The notes: a model not told the origin generated them from the sequence alone. Counted from the stretch's first letter, positions 54,801 through 64,000 are shown. The stretch is 64,000 bases of DNA from UA16 sp002292325 (GCA_943788645.1 CALSRC010000016.1:1-64000); one strand, 5' to 3'. Translations and numbers: made by a program.

Positions 54801-54834
54801 AAAAAAAGGCGTCTCCAATTGAGACGCCTTTTTC
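54801..54834. terminator. Bidirectional intrinsic terminator
   Basis: AAAAAGGCGTCTC pairs perfectly with GAGACGCCTTTTT around CAATT. It serves the lipoprotein on the plus strand and the large mosaic gene on the minus strand. Confidence 0.85.
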
Positions 54835-54853
54835 TTTCGGAAATTCAGCTTCT

Positions 54854-57800
54854 TTACTCAGGGCAGAATGATCCAAACTGAGAAAGGAAGAAGAGCAAGT
54901 CCGGTGTTCCGACTTGGCCATCTCCGTTCACATCAGCAGGACAATCGTCCGTGAAATCGAATTCACACAATCCATCGTCCATGGTCGCAGCTGCGTCGTA
55001 GTTGGTCGCGTCTGCATAGACACAACCGTAGCAGTCGTACGTGCAAGAACCGTCATCAAAGAAGGCTCCATCGTTGAAGTTGCATGCGGTAGCATCGACA
55101 CATCCAAATGCGGATGAGTTCGCTGCGCCAGGTGTTCCGTTGTCTACCCAGCTGGCTTGCCAGTTGTTCGCATCATCGTTGTTCAAATCTGTTTGAATCA
55201 ATTCCAAGCTAGAGCATCCGCCGTCAGGACTTTGGACCAATACATTGCCCAAGACGGCAACCGTTTGAGCCGGCCATGGAGATCCATCGTCATAATCAAC
55301 CGCGTCAATCATGTTGCCGAAGCCATCTTCTATACTCACCGCTTCACCGCTATTTGAGAAGTTGCCCAAATCCATTTGGAAGACTTGAACACCCAAGCTA
55401 CTGTAATTGGCTGTTCCAGCATCAGAAACGGTCATCAAGAAATATTCTCCAGGATTGATCGTCGTGCCCGCTGGGAATACATAACCAAGCTGAGGCGCAC
55501 CACTGGCCGAATTGTAAAATTCAAATCCACCGATTTCAACAGCTGCATCGCCGGCAAAGTAAATCTCCACGAATTCGTAGTCAAAATCATCGCCTTGCGC
55601 ACTGCAAGGATTGTAGTGAATCTCGTTGATGACCATCGCTGGTAAGCTGTAGTAGCACTCATCATTGGTCGCATTCGTCACGCCTTCTTGATAGTTATAC
55701 GCTGCTGGATCGTCGCAACCGCTGATGACGCATGAACCATCATCGATGGTCGCTTCAGGATCGTAGTTATCAGCTGCTGGATCCGTACAACCTGGTGCAT
55801 CAATGCAAGATCCGTCGTCTTCTTGTGCATACAAATCGTAATTGCTAAATGAAGCCGTCGTGCAACCCAGTCGCACAACATCGGCTGAATCTCTTGGGAG
55901 CAATTTCCATGCTCCGTAGGCATAAAAATTCGGGCCGACCACACGGTAACTGCGGCCCTCTTCCAGTACAGGGGCATACGTCGCACCTCCATCAGCTGTC
56001 AAAGAATCTCCGATCGCATCGTAGCCGATGTCATCGATAACACCGATACCGGAGCCATCATTCAAGTGCCACTCACCATACCCTGCATCTGCACTCACGC
56101 ATTCACCTGTCATGCTGATGAGAACACACTCCCACTGGTCATCGTTGATGGCCGCAGTGGCGAGCATTTCGGCAGCTGGAAGTGCATTGCCAGAAGATAA
56201 AATCTCCGGTGTGGCCGCCTGAATTTGACGTAAACCGTACACCTCGGATACATTGCCCAAGATGCTCAACTCATCTCCTACAGATACACCTGTTCCAATG
56301 ACCCAAATCGCAGAGTGAGGCCCCGTTCCATCTTGTATGACATAGGAAGCCTGACCTGACAATCCGCCGGTTGGTGGATACAAAGCCGTCACAATACCTG
56401 ATGTTTGCATCTGTCCGCTCAATCCACCCGATTGAATCTCTTGGATGGTGTAGTTGGAGATGAAGATGCATGAGCCATCGTCTGATGTTGCGTTCTCATC
56501 GTAGTTGATCGCAAATGGATCCGTGCAGCCAGCTGTAGATGCCGCGCAACTTCCAGAGAATGTGTGCATGCCCAAATCAGAAAAGTCATCCACATCGAGG
56601 ACAGTCCACTCGGAATCCAGTTCGTTGGTGCCTGCGGACATCACCCAGTCTCCCGCGTTTCCTGTGTAAACGAATTCGTTGCGGACCAAGGTGTGGTTTT
56701 GCGTAGCATTCGCTATTCCCGCAACTTCCCAACCTGACCCTGGATCAGGACCAATCAATCCAATCAAATCCACCAACAATGTATCCGCGCCCGCTAATTC
56801 GAACAAACCGTAGGCATCGTCTCCATTCGAGAGGTAGGTGTAGGTAATGTCCGCTAAATCCAAAATCTCTTGGGCCGAAGACGGATGAGCTACGATGTAC
56901 GTTCCACCCGGTGCGATTTCCGCATCGAAAGGAAAGTTAAACGTGAAGTAGTCAAATTGGTTGCTTAAGAACGGATCATCGGGGTTGTCACAACCATTGC
57001 TGCAGTTGCCCAAAATGTATTGGCTCAAAAATACTGTTGATGCAGTTGGATTGTAAAGCTCGAGGTACTTGTTATTGCTGCTGCCTTCTGCATACTCCGA
57101 GAAAAATACGCCGCACGTCTCACCCGAAAACTCGCAGGAACCATCATCTACACCGGCACCGGCGTTGTAATTGGCTGCGCTGCTGTTTGTGCATCCATAA
57201 AGCAGTGCATCCGCCTCTGATCGAGGCTGTACTTTAAAGGCACCGTATGCATATTCCACAGGACCCGTGACTTGCCATGTACTTCCCGCCGTAACGTTTC
57301 CAGTTCCGATGGCGTCGTATCCGCGATCGTCAATGACGCACTCTCCAGAAGAGTCATCTACTCCCCACTCACCAAAGCCCAAACTTTCGGTACTCACATC
57401 ACCCGTGACTTGTACCAAAACACCTTCCCATTGTTCTTCAGAAGCCACTGCAGCTGTGCTCAATACTTCAGCCGCCGGCAAATCCGCACCTTGTCCTGTA
57501 ATGACAACAGATACGCCTGTCAATTGGGTCAATCCGAAGTATTCAGACACGGTTCCCGTTACCTCTACCGCATCGCCCACAATAACGGGTACGTTTGGAC
57601 CGTACATCCAAATACCGGCATAAGGTCCTTGGCCATCTTGCAGACTAACAAGGCTGCCAAAAACACCTGTCACGACTCCGTTGGTCACAACCGTCGTTCC
57701 AGTGTATGCATCCGTTAACTGACCTTCTTGAATGGCCGCTATCGCAGTAGTTGTTACTTCGAGGCAAGAACCGTCATCGAAATCTGCTGCTTCATTGTAG

Positions 57801-58849
57801 TTCGGCGCGGCGGCATTGGTGCACCCACCCGTTCCGACCGTTACCGTTCCGACCATTCCAAGAGACGCGTGTGTGCCTACAGAACAATCATAGGAGTAAA
57901 CCCCTGGAATCGTGAATGTATGGCTGCCAATGCACGTGCCCGTTTGCGAGCCACCGACAGGTGAGAAATAAAAATCCTCGGGGTTGCCAAACGGCTCACC
58001 CGTGATGGTATTCGTCACACCGTTTGCGTTGTGTGATCCACCCATGTTTTCCCAAACTACTGTTGTGCCCGGCTCAATCGCCAAGTCTTGTGGACTGTAG
58101 TAGTAAGAACCCGTTGCTACTACCACACCGTCAACGTTGCATGCGTTGTCAAACGTACAGGAGCCATCGTCTTCGGTGGCCGCACCGTTGTAGTTCGTCG
58201 CATTCTCGTTTGTGCAACCCAATACCGCTGGACCGCAATTTCCTGTGAAGACATGACCGCCGAGGTTGTCCCAAACGTCGATATCCAAAACAATCCATTG
58301 GGAATCATCCTCATTCGTGCCAGCTGCAGTTGCCCAATCATAGCCTACTCCAGAATTTACATCAGCCTTTCGAACCAATGTGTGATCTTTCGTTCCGTTG
58401 GCGGTGCCTGCCACTTCCCAACCAGAACCAGGATCTGCATCGAAATTTCCGATGACATCCAAAATGACAAAATCTGCTTCCGTTCCTTGAACCAATGCAA
58501 ATCCATCGTCACCATTGGATAAATAATTCATCGTTTCGTCCGCTTCAGCCAAAATTGCAGGAGCCGAAGAACCGTGGGCTACGATGTAAACATCACCCGG
58601 TGCAATCATTGCTCCAGCGGCGAACGTATTCCAATATTCATACTCACCGGGAACGGCAGGAGCGTTGCTCACATTTGGATATGCATACCCGCTTAAATCA
58701 ACCGCAACAGCGGTAGGGTTGTATATTTCAAGGTATTTATTGTTGCTACTTCCTTCTGCATATTCCGAGAAAAAGAGCCCGCATTGTGCGGAGGCAGCCA
58801 CTCCTAATCCAATGAAAAGGACCGCCAATAACAGATTTAGTGAACGCAT
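54854..58849 (-). CDS. Mosaic secreted protein: lamin-tail, cupredoxin, OB-like domains, Cys-bounded repeats, dockerin-like end
   Basis: 1331 residues from the ATG at 58849 (MRSLNLLLAVLFIGLG), signal peptide ending near SAQ. In order: a lamin-tail-like domain (FFSEYAEGSSNNKYLEIYN, about 23-200), a cupredoxin-like domain (about 230-340) with GSHNANG and YDCSVGTHASLGM providing His, Cys, His and Met of a type 1 copper site, OB-fold-like regions (e.g. VVTNGVVTGVFGSLVSLQDG), a second lamin-tail-like domain (FFSEYAEGSSNNKYLELYN), another OB-like region, and a third lamin-tail-like domain (MVINEIHYNPCSAQGDD). Nine Cys-bounded ~21-residue repeats join the parts. The end CPADVNGDGQVGTPDLLFF is a dockerin-like EF-hand half rather than a Por tail. 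Likely a surface or released protein. Confidence 0.85.
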   Translation of the reverse strand: MRSLNLLLAVLFIGLGVAASAQCGLFFSEYAEGSSNNKYLEIYNPTAVAVDLSGYAYPNVSNAPAVPGEYEYWNTFAAGAMIAPGDVYIVAHGSSAPAILAEADETMNYLSNGDDGFALVQGTEADFVILDVIGNFDADPGSGWEVAGTANGTKDHTLVRKADVNSGVGYDWATAAGTNEDDSQWIVLDIDVWDNLGGHVFTGNCGPAVLGCTNENATNYNGAATEDDGSCTFDNACNVDGVVVATGSYYYSPQDLAIEPGTTVVWENMGGSHNANGVTNTITGEPFGNPEDFYFSPVGGSQTGTCIGSHTFTIPGVYSYDCSVGTHASLGMVGTVTVGTGGCTNAAAPNYNEAADFDDGSCLEVTTTAIAAIQEGQLTDAYTGTTVVTNGVVTGVFGSLVSLQDGQGPYAGIWMYGPNVPVIVGDAVEVTGTVSEYFGLTQLTGVSVVITGQGADLPAAEVLSTAAVASEEQWEGVLVQVTGDVSTESLGFGEWGVDDSSGECVIDDRGYDAIGTGNVTAGSTWQVTGPVEYAYGAFKVQPRSEADALLYGCTNSSAANYNAGAGVDDGSCEFSGETCGVFFSEYAEGSSNNKYLELYNPTASTVFLSQYILGNCSNGCDNPDDPFLSNQFDYFTFNFPFDAEIAPGGTYIVAHPSSAQEILDLADITYTYLSNGDDAYGLFELAGADTLLVDLIGLIGPDPGSGWEVAGIANATQNHTLVRNEFVYTGNAGDWVMSAGTNELDSEWTVLDVDDFSDLGMHTFSGSCAASTAGCTDPFAINYDENATSDDGSCIFISNYTIQEIQSGGLSGQMQTSGIVTALYPPTGGLSGQASYVIQDGTGPHSAIWVIGTGVSVGDELSILGNVSEVYGLRQIQAATPEILSSGNALPAAEMLATAAINDDQWECVLISMTGECVSADAGYGEWHLNDGSGIGVIDDIGYDAIGDSLTADGGATYAPVLEEGRSYRVVGPNFYAYGAWKLLPRDSADVVRLGCTTASFSNYDLYAQEDDGSCIDAPGCTDPAADNYDPEATIDDGSCVISGCDDPAAYNYQEGVTNATNDECYYSLPAMVINEIHYNPCSAQGDDFDYEFVEIYFAGDAAVEIGGFEFYNSASGAPQLGYVFPAGTTINPGEYFLMTVSDAGTANYSSLGVQVFQMDLGNFSNSGEAVSIEDGFGNMIDAVDYDDGSPWPAQTVAVLGNVLVQSPDGGCSSLELIQTDLNNDDANNWQASWVDNGTPGAANSSAFGCVDATACNFNDGAFFDDGSCTYDCYGCVYADATNYDAAATMDDGLCEFDFTDDCPADVNGDGQVGTPDLLFFLSQFGSFCPE

Positions 58850-59010
58850 TTTGTGAGGTTTTGGTTTGAAAATGGTGACGCAAACTACAGAATATTCGAC
58901 AAACACAGTCCTTATGTGGATAAAAATGGGATTACATTCATAGAATAATAAAACTCTGCAGTCGTTTTTTTCATCGGATTCAACGGCAAGATGTTGCGGG
59001 AAAGACAAAA

Positions 59011-59613
59011 TTACTTTGGCAATTGCCGAAACGATCTGCGGTGGTGAATTGATAGCCCCACCTCACGAATCCCCTCACGGTGAGCCCGAGTCGGATATCC
59101 GGCATTCGAATTCCACCCGTAATGAGGACATTCCGCATGAAGGTTCTGCATCAATTCGTCCCGATGGGTCTTCGCTAGAATACTGGCAGCTGCGATTGAA
59201 GCAAACCGTGCGTCTCCCTTGATAAAGCATTCAAATTCTGGCAAATCATCCGAAGTAACAAACCGATTTCCATCGATTAGCAAGAATTCAGGCCGCACCT
59301 TCAACTTGCGCGCCGCACGCCTCATCCCTGCTAAAGATGCTTGCAGTATGTTGATTCGATCAATCTCCGCAGGATCTACGTGAACAACTGCCCAGGCGGT
59401 GGCTTGTGATTCGATCACCCTTCGAAGTCTATCGCGCACGGTTCGAGATAATTTTTTGGAATCATCCAGCACACCCTCCTGAACCAATGATTCAGCAAAT
59501 CCTGGAGAGAGGATAACGGACGCTGCTGTAACCGGGCCGGCAAGGCAGCCGCGGCCTGCTTCGTCACATCCCGCTTCAAGTCGGTTTTTTTGGACCCAAG
59601 GAGCCAACATCAT
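59011..59613 (-). CDS. rnhB: Ribonuclease HII
   Basis: Cuts RNA in RNA/DNA hybrids and removes ribonucleotides from DNA. 200 residues from the ATG at 59613 (a second ATG follows at 59610). AGCDEAGRGCLAGPV holds the catalytic Asp and Glu, VLDDSKKLS follows, LLIDGNRF the third acid, KGDARFASIAAASILAKTHRD the fourth. The start overlaps the stop of the glycosyltransferase upstream (ATGA), so it is translated from that transcript. Complete. Confidence 0.94.
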   Translation of the reverse strand: MMLAPWVQKNRLEAGCDEAGRGCLAGPVTAASVILSPGFAESLVQEGVLDDSKKLSRTVRDRLRRVIESQATAWAVVHVDPAEIDRINILQASLAGMRRAARKLKVRPEFLLIDGNRFVTSDDLPEFECFIKGDARFASIAAASILAKTHRDELMQNLHAECPHYGWNSNAGYPTRAHREGIREVGLSIHHRRSFRQLPK

Positions 59614-60716
59614 TGCTGTAATAGGTGTTCCATGGAATTCCACAAGGAAGCCGCTGAGCGATCCCAACTAAAGTCCTGAGCGCGACTCAATCCTCGCTCA
59701 ATAGCATCCGTTCGACATGCCAAATCACGTTCCAGCCCCATCATTGATTCTGCAATTTGATGTGGATTACCGGGGTCAACGAGGTATGCGGCAGCGCCCG
59801 AACACACCTCGGGCATGGCCGTTGCATTGCTTGCGACAACCGGCACTCCACTTGCAAACGCCTCCACCATTGGCACCCCGAATCCTTCAAACCAAGGAAC
59901 AAACACCAGTCCCTCCGAACCCGCCATAGCCAAAGGCAACTGATTTCGGTCCAATCGCCCGACAAAATGCACTGCATCCACTTCCACTTCCTTCCCTTTC
60001 CACATATGCTCTCCCACGATCAGCAGATGATTCTTCCCCCCCGCATTTCGATAGAGACGGAAGGCATCTAACAATCCCTTCATGTTCTTTCGGGGATGCA
60101 AACTCCCTACAAAAATAAAATAGGGATGCCCCCCAGTGAATTCTTTGGCAGCCTTCAAAGATTCAGACTGCGTACTGGGACGGTACACGGATGAAGGCGC
60201 ATTGTAAACCACATCAATTTTGGACGATGGAATCCCAAATTGCTGAACAATGTCCGCTTTCGAAAATTCAGAAACCGTAACAATGCGCGACGCCAATTCC
60301 GCAAATTCGGGGAATCGAGTTCTGTAATATTGAGCCTCTTTGGCAGGCATCCATTCCGGATGATGCATGAAGTTCAAGTCGTGAAAAACCGTCAGTTGCG
60401 GAATGCTGGTGCGTCGGCTTAACATTCCATCCGTCGAAACAAAAATGTCGGCTCGCCAATTTTTCAACTCTCGAGCGACGCTGCGATCAAACCACCAATC
60501 GTACAAAAATGGGCGGCGAGCCGGCGGCCACAGCCTCACGGAGGTAGCATGCTCTCCCCAGTCAAATTCGGGATGTGGAGGACGGTCAAACAGCAGGCGG
60601 AACTCATGCTCCGGGTGTTCAGCGATGATGCGTCGAAAACACTCGTAGGTGAACCAACCGATTCCTTCCAATCGATTTGCCACCAGCAATCGTGCGTTAA
60701 GTGCGATTCGAGCCAT
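59610..60716 (-). CDS. Family 4 glycosyltransferase
   Basis: 368 residues from the ATG at 60716 (MARIALNARLLVANRLEGIGW); the upstream 17 residues are not typical. GT-B fold: FVSTDGMLSRRTSIP and LTVFHDLNFMHHPEWMP in the N-terminal half, FVGSLHPRKNMKGLLDAF at the second-domain start, and the nucleotide-binding FEGFGVPMVEAFASGVPVV with the E-x7-E pair. It adds a sugar to a surface glycan; substrate unknown. It overlaps rnhB at its end. TATCTTCG, one base off consensus, precedes the ATG by 6 bases. It faces the flippase gene divergently. Confidence 0.85.
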   Translation of the reverse strand: MARIALNARLLVANRLEGIGWFTYECFRRIIAEHPEHEFRLLFDRPPHPEFDWGEHATSVRLWPPARRPFLYDWWFDRSVARELKNWRADIFVSTDGMLSRRTSIPQLTVFHDLNFMHHPEWMPAKEAQYYRTRFPEFAELASRIVTVSEFSKADIVQQFGIPSSKIDVVYNAPSSVYRPSTQSESLKAAKEFTGGHPYFIFVGSLHPRKNMKGLLDAFRLYRNAGGKNHLLIVGEHMWKGKEVEVDAVHFVGRLDRNQLPLAMAGSEGLVFVPWFEGFGVPMVEAFASGVPVVASNATAMPEVCSGAAAYLVDPGNPHQIAESMMGLERDLACRTDAIERGLSRAQDFSWDRSAASLWNSMEHLLQQ

Positions 60717-60787
60717 CTCCCGCGAAGATAGGTGACAATTCTGCGGAGCATATCCCGTTATTTGCATGGAAAACTGAATCTCCTGTT

Positions 60788-62257
60788 TTGAAGAAATTTC
60801 TGTCTCACCTTACTTGGTTAATGGCGCTGAACTTGCTCATCAAGCCAGCGTACTTATTGGTGGTGGACGCAAAAATCCAAGACGCTGTTGGGCCGGAGGC
60901 CTGGGGAAGCTATTTCCCTTTGCTCAGTTTAGGCATATTGCTCAATATTTTCTTGGACGTGGGCCTCGCCAATCACATGACCCGTTTAGTATCAAAAACA
61001 CCGAGTGAAATCAATGGCCGCTATCAATCTGGGTGGCGAACAAAATTGGGGCTGTTCCCTCTGTATATAGCGACCTTGATGGTCATTGGTTGGTTGTTAG
61101 GTTACCGTGGAGAATCGTTGGAATGGCTGCTGTGGATTGGACTTAATCAAGCCATGCTGAGTGCGGTTTTATACGTGCGTGCTGGCTTACAGGCGACAGC
61201 GGCTCACATTGCAGATGCTTGGGTGTCTGTGACAGATCGTGCTTTGCTCCTGCTGGCCATGGGCACGCTTCTTTGGAGGCAAGATGTCTTTGCCATTGAA
61301 TGGCTTCTGGCAGGAACCACCGGAGCACTGACCATCGCATTTGCCGCTGGTTATTGGCGGCTGATGAAGAGCCAAAGCCAACACAGCAGGGCGCAACTTC
61401 CCAATCCAAAAGAGCCCCTGTGGATGAATCTGCGCGAAAGTTGGCCGTACGCTCTTCTCTTCCTTTTGATGATGACTTACCATCGCGTCGATGCCATCAT
61501 GCTCGAACGAATGGCGCCCAATGGGGCATTTCAGGCAGGTTGGTATGCCATGGGATATCGGCTTTTTGAAGCCGCTAACATGATCGGCTTCCTCTTTGCA
61601 ACATTGCTACTTCCTTACTTCACGCGCATGTTGCGCGAAAATCAGGATGTCCGGCCCCTGGCAACTGCTGTAAGTCAGTTATTGGCAATCGGAGGAGGAA
61701 GTGTCGCCTGGGTTGCTTTTACTTTTCCTACCGCATTTTTGAGAATCTTTTACTCCGAGGAAACATCGGCAGCAAGCCCCGCACTGCCATGGCTCATGCT
61801 CTCGTTTGCCATTTTCGCTCAAGGATATGTATTCAGCACTTTGCTCACGGCCCGCGGCGACTTAAAGCGACTCAATCAGCTCGCGCTTTTGGGAGCCATC
61901 TTGAATATCAGCCTAAACGCATACTGGTTAACACACGCCGATGCCCAAAACGCCGGGATCGGTTGCGCAGCAATCAGTGCTTTGACCCAGTTAGCGGTTG
62001 TCGGCCTCCAGACGGCACGGGCCATAACGGCTCACCGTGGTAAAATTTGGTGGAAGATTCTTCGCACCGCGTTGATTCACTCCGCTTTTGCTGGTGCAAT
62101 ATGTGCTGTATTCTCGCGTTGGGCTGATGCATCCGAAGGGATGACATTGGCTTGCTTGGCCTGTTGTTTAGCCTCGGGATTATTGCCTGGAGTTACAAAC
62201 TACCAAACCATAAGTGACCTGCTATCTGACAAGATGAATACCTTTGCCGACTCCTAG
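60788..62257 (+). CDS. Wzx-like polysaccharide flippase, MATE/PST type
   Basis: 489 residues if started at the TTG at 60788 (LKKFLSHLTWLMALN); the open frame reaches back to 60701 but overlaps the divergent glycosyltransferase. About 12-14 membrane helices. The N-terminal GPEAWGSYFPLLSLGILLNI and LDVGLANHMTRLVS are typical of PST/oligosaccharide flippases (MOP superfamily), which move undecaprenol-linked repeat units across the inner membrane. The start is uncertain. Followed 12 bases later by the Wzz-like gene, so likely an operon with it. Confidence 0.8.
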   Translation: MKKFLSHLTWLMALNLLIKPAYLLVVDAKIQDAVGPEAWGSYFPLLSLGILLNIFLDVGLANHMTRLVSKTPSEINGRYQSGWRTKLGLFPLYIATLMVIGWLLGYRGESLEWLLWIGLNQAMLSAVLYVRAGLQATAAHIADAWVSVTDRALLLLAMGTLLWRQDVFAIEWLLAGTTGALTIAFAAGYWRLMKSQSQHSRAQLPNPKEPLWMNLRESWPYALLFLLMMTYHRVDAIMLERMAPNGAFQAGWYAMGYRLFEAANMIGFLFATLLLPYFTRMLRENQDVRPLATAVSQLLAIGGGSVAWVAFTFPTAFLRIFYSEETSAASPALPWLMLSFAIFAQGYVFSTLLTARGDLKRLNQLALLGAILNISLNAYWLTHADAQNAGIGCAAISALTQLAVVGLQTARAITAHRGKIWWKILRTALIHSAFAGAICAVFSRWADASEGMTLACLACCLASGLLPGVTNYQTISDLLSDKMNTFADS

Positions 62258-62269
62258 CCAATCCAACCG

Positions 62270-63271
62270 ATGAATACGTCCGATTCCAATCTCGACTCTA
62301 CACACCTACTGCGATTCATTTTTGACCGTCGCCGGACCTTCGCGCTCATTGGCGCGGCAGCCTTCGTCCTGTCATCTATAGCAGCCCTCATGATGGAGGA
62401 GCAATTCAAATCCACCGTCATCATGTTCGCCACCCCACAGCACTCCATCGGCGAACAGTTTTATGAGGAGATCAAGCGAAACGACCTCCTCGAATACGGT
62501 GAAACGGAAGATGCAGAGCGATTGCTGCAGATTCTCAACTCCGATCGCATCCGATCCCGCATCATCGAAAAATACAACCTCTGGGATCACTACGAAATCA
62601 AACAAGGAGAAGCAGGCGCCCAAACACTTTTAGGCAAAGAGTACAATTCGAACGTCGACGCAAGACTCACCCGTTATGGATCCATTGAGGTCAGTGTCTT
62701 GGATCGCTTACCGCAGCAAGCGGCAGATATGGCCAATGATATCGCATTTCTCGCAGATTCCGTGGCCAATCGATTACGAAATGATCGAGCGAGAGAAGCC
62801 ATGATCTATGCTCAAAACTCACTGAATCAGGTCCAGCAAGAAATCACTGCAATGGAGAACAACTTGGGAGGGTTGTACGAATTGGGCGTGTATGATTTTG
62901 CCACTCAGATAGAGGGCTTGAATGAACAATACGCCACTGCCATGGCCAAAGGCTCATCATCCAATGCGGAAAAAATCCGCAAGCAAATGGCCCTTATATC
63001 CCAACACGCCAATGAATTCAATAAACTCTCGAACCTCATCGAAGCGGCCTATGAGCGAGAAGCCATTCTCAAAAAGCGTTTTGAATTAATGAAGCTTGAT
63101 GCCGAAACCCAGATGCCGTCTGCCTTTGTTGTGGACAACGCGGCGCCTGCGGATAAGAAATCCAAACCCATTCGTTGGCTCATCGTGGTGATGAGTGTGG
63201 CCAGCACACTGATTTTCGCGCTACTAGCGTTGCTCGCAGTTGAGAACCTGAAGGACTCACCGGCCGCATAA
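62270..63271 (+). CDS. Wzz-like chain-length regulator
   Basis: 333 residues. An N-terminal cytoplasmic tail is followed by a membrane helix (about 24-43, RTFALIGAAAFVLSSIAALM), a long periplasmic coiled-coil region (about 100-285) and a second helix near the C-terminus (about 305-330, WLIVVMSVASTLIFALLALL) preceded by a proline-rich KSKPIRW. That layout is typical of Wzz/GumC-type polysaccharide co-polymerases; there is no kinase domain. It sets the length of the glycan built by the neighbours. Start ATG 62270. Confidence 0.8.
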   Translation: MNTSDSNLDSTHLLRFIFDRRRTFALIGAAAFVLSSIAALMMEEQFKSTVIMFATPQHSIGEQFYEEIKRNDLLEYGETEDAERLLQILNSDRIRSRIIEKYNLWDHYEIKQGEAGAQTLLGKEYNSNVDARLTRYGSIEVSVLDRLPQQAADMANDIAFLADSVANRLRNDRAREAMIYAQNSLNQVQQEITAMENNLGGLYELGVYDFATQIEGLNEQYATAMAKGSSSNAEKIRKQMALISQHANEFNKLSNLIEAAYEREAILKKRFELMKLDAETQMPSAFVVDNAAPADKKSKPIRWLIVVMSVASTLIFALLALLAVENLKDSPAA

Positions 63272-63274
63272 ATC

Positions 63275-64000
63275 GTGCCCGCGTCAAAACACAACTCCGC
63301 TTATTTGGCCATCGGTCTTTATGCCGTTGCATTAGCGGTGTCTGTGCATTTCGATTTCCATTGGTTGGCCTTGTTGCCTGTGGTTGGATTGGTCGCCTGG
63401 ATGGCTTTCTCCAGGTTGAATGCCCTGGTTTTGGTCCTTGTGGCCGCCGTCCCCTTGAGCATCAATCTCGAAGAACTGGAGTTGGGAGGTCTGGGGGTGT
63501 ATTTGCCAACGGAACCGTTGTTGGCCGGACTGCTCTTGTTGTTTGTGTTCCGGTCGGTCAGAGGTTGGCCTGTTGATGCCCGTCTATTTCGGCACCCATT
63601 CACATGGTGGATTGGCCTGTCCCTCGTATGGATCTTCTTGACCACGCTTGTGAGTTCCTTTCCTTTGGTATCGGTCAAATTTCTGGTAGCACGACTGTGG
63701 TTTGTGGTGGGGTTTTTCTTCATTCTTGGTCACTTTTTCCTGCATCATCCGAAATGGAGGCATCAGTATGTATTGGCTTACGCACTGCCACTTTGCGTGG
63801 TGGTCATTTATACGATGATTCGCCATGCAGGATTTGGCTTTGAAAAAGACGCGGGGCATTGGGTAATGAAGCCGTTTTACAAGGACCACACTTCCTATGG
63901 TGCGGCGCTCGCAATGGTCATTCCTCCCATAATCGCCTTGCTCACGTGGAGGCGCTTTTCCTCGTTCATGAAGGCGATACTCGTGCTCACATTGGGCATT
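63275..64000 (+). CDS. O-antigen ligase / Wzy-like membrane protein, truncated by window end
   Basis: 242 codons from GTG 63275 (MPASKHNSAYLAIGLYAVAL), open to the last base. At least six membrane helices occupy the visible part (LALLPVVGLVAWMAF, PLLAGLLLLFVF, WWIGLSLVWIFLTTLV, VLAYALPLCVVVIYTMI). FYKDHTSYGAALAMVIPPI resembles the conserved region of the O-antigen ligase/polymerase family. It is 3 bases after the Wzz-like gene and completes a flippase-Wzz-ligase set. Function as ligase or polymerase cannot be told from the half seen. Confidence 0.72.
   Translation, partial: MPASKHNSAYLAIGLYAVALAVSVHFDFHWLALLPVVGLVAWMAFSRLNALVLVLVAAVPLSINLEELELGGLGVYLPTEPLLAGLLLLFVFRSVRGWPVDARLFRHPFTWWIGLSLVWIFLTTLVSSFPLVSVKFLVARLWFVVGFFFILGHFFLHHPKWRHQYVLAYALPLCVVVIYTMIRHAGFGFEKDAGHWVMKPFYKDHTSYGAALAMVIPPIIALLTWRRFSSFMKAILVLTLGI

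Overview
From about 2,800 onward the window is a chromosome segment of a Bacteroidota bacterium, most likely a marine Flavobacteriales-type organism with moderate GC. The evidence is an LpxC-FabZ fusion, type IX secretion (T9SS) and gliding genes (porV, porU, a porP/sprF-type gene, gldJ), cargo with Por type A and CHU_C type B C-terminal tails, and an NhaD-type Na+/H+ antiporter. Promoters match the Bacteroidota TAnnTTTG element, and few genes show a Shine-Dalgarno sequence. I cannot name a genus.

The first ~2.8 kb looks foreign. It carries an unknown 739-residue membrane-anchored protein and the C-terminal end of an arylsulfatase. It joins the flavobacterial sequence inside two coding frames at a 12-base shared stretch (2785-2796). 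A chimeric contig join is the simplest explanation.

Layout: 2.75-4.25 kb, truncated secreted protein. 4.5-9.7 kb, tRNA-Phe, aroB, then lpxD - lpxC/fabZ - lpxA - ABC ATPase (lipid A). 9.8-17.9 kb, T9SS cargo, DUF4301 protein, Hpt-like protein, galE, PAP2-like membrane protein, rpoN, asnS, LolD-like ATPase. 18-21 kb, type B T9SS cargo plus a lipoprotein-like gene, then tRNA-Val. 21-24.4 kb, methyltransferase, orphan histidine kinase, gpmI. 24.4-29.1 kb, the exbB-exbD-tonB-folC operon (minus strand) and nhaD. 29.1-36.7 kb, anmK and amino-acid dehydrogenase, acyl-CoA dehydrogenase, a large unknown protein, frameshifted recG. 36.8-39.1 kb, pdhA-pdhC. 39.3-41.5 kb, VTC/DUF4956 pair and two small secreted proteins. 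41.7-53.1 kb, ispF-porV-porU diverging from porP-gldJ-murF-tyrS. 53.1-58.9 kb, LuxE-like protein, lipoprotein and a 1,331-residue mosaic secreted protein. 59-64 kb, rnhB and the start of a surface-polysaccharide cluster (glycosyltransferase, flippase, Wzz-like, ligase/polymerase) that runs off the end.

Cell-envelope building dominates: lipid A, peptidoglycan (murF, anmK), surface polysaccharide, TonB energisation, and T9SS with its cargo. The most interesting signals are seven genes with a perfect TAnnTTTG element 4-6 nt before the start codon (probable leaderless mRNAs), a Cys-bounded repeat module shared by two secreted proteins, and a mosaic protein with a copper-type cupredoxin domain and a dockerin-like end. 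Two apparent single-base frameshifts (recG and a small secreted protein) need read-level checking. No gene-free stretch exceeds 300 bases.
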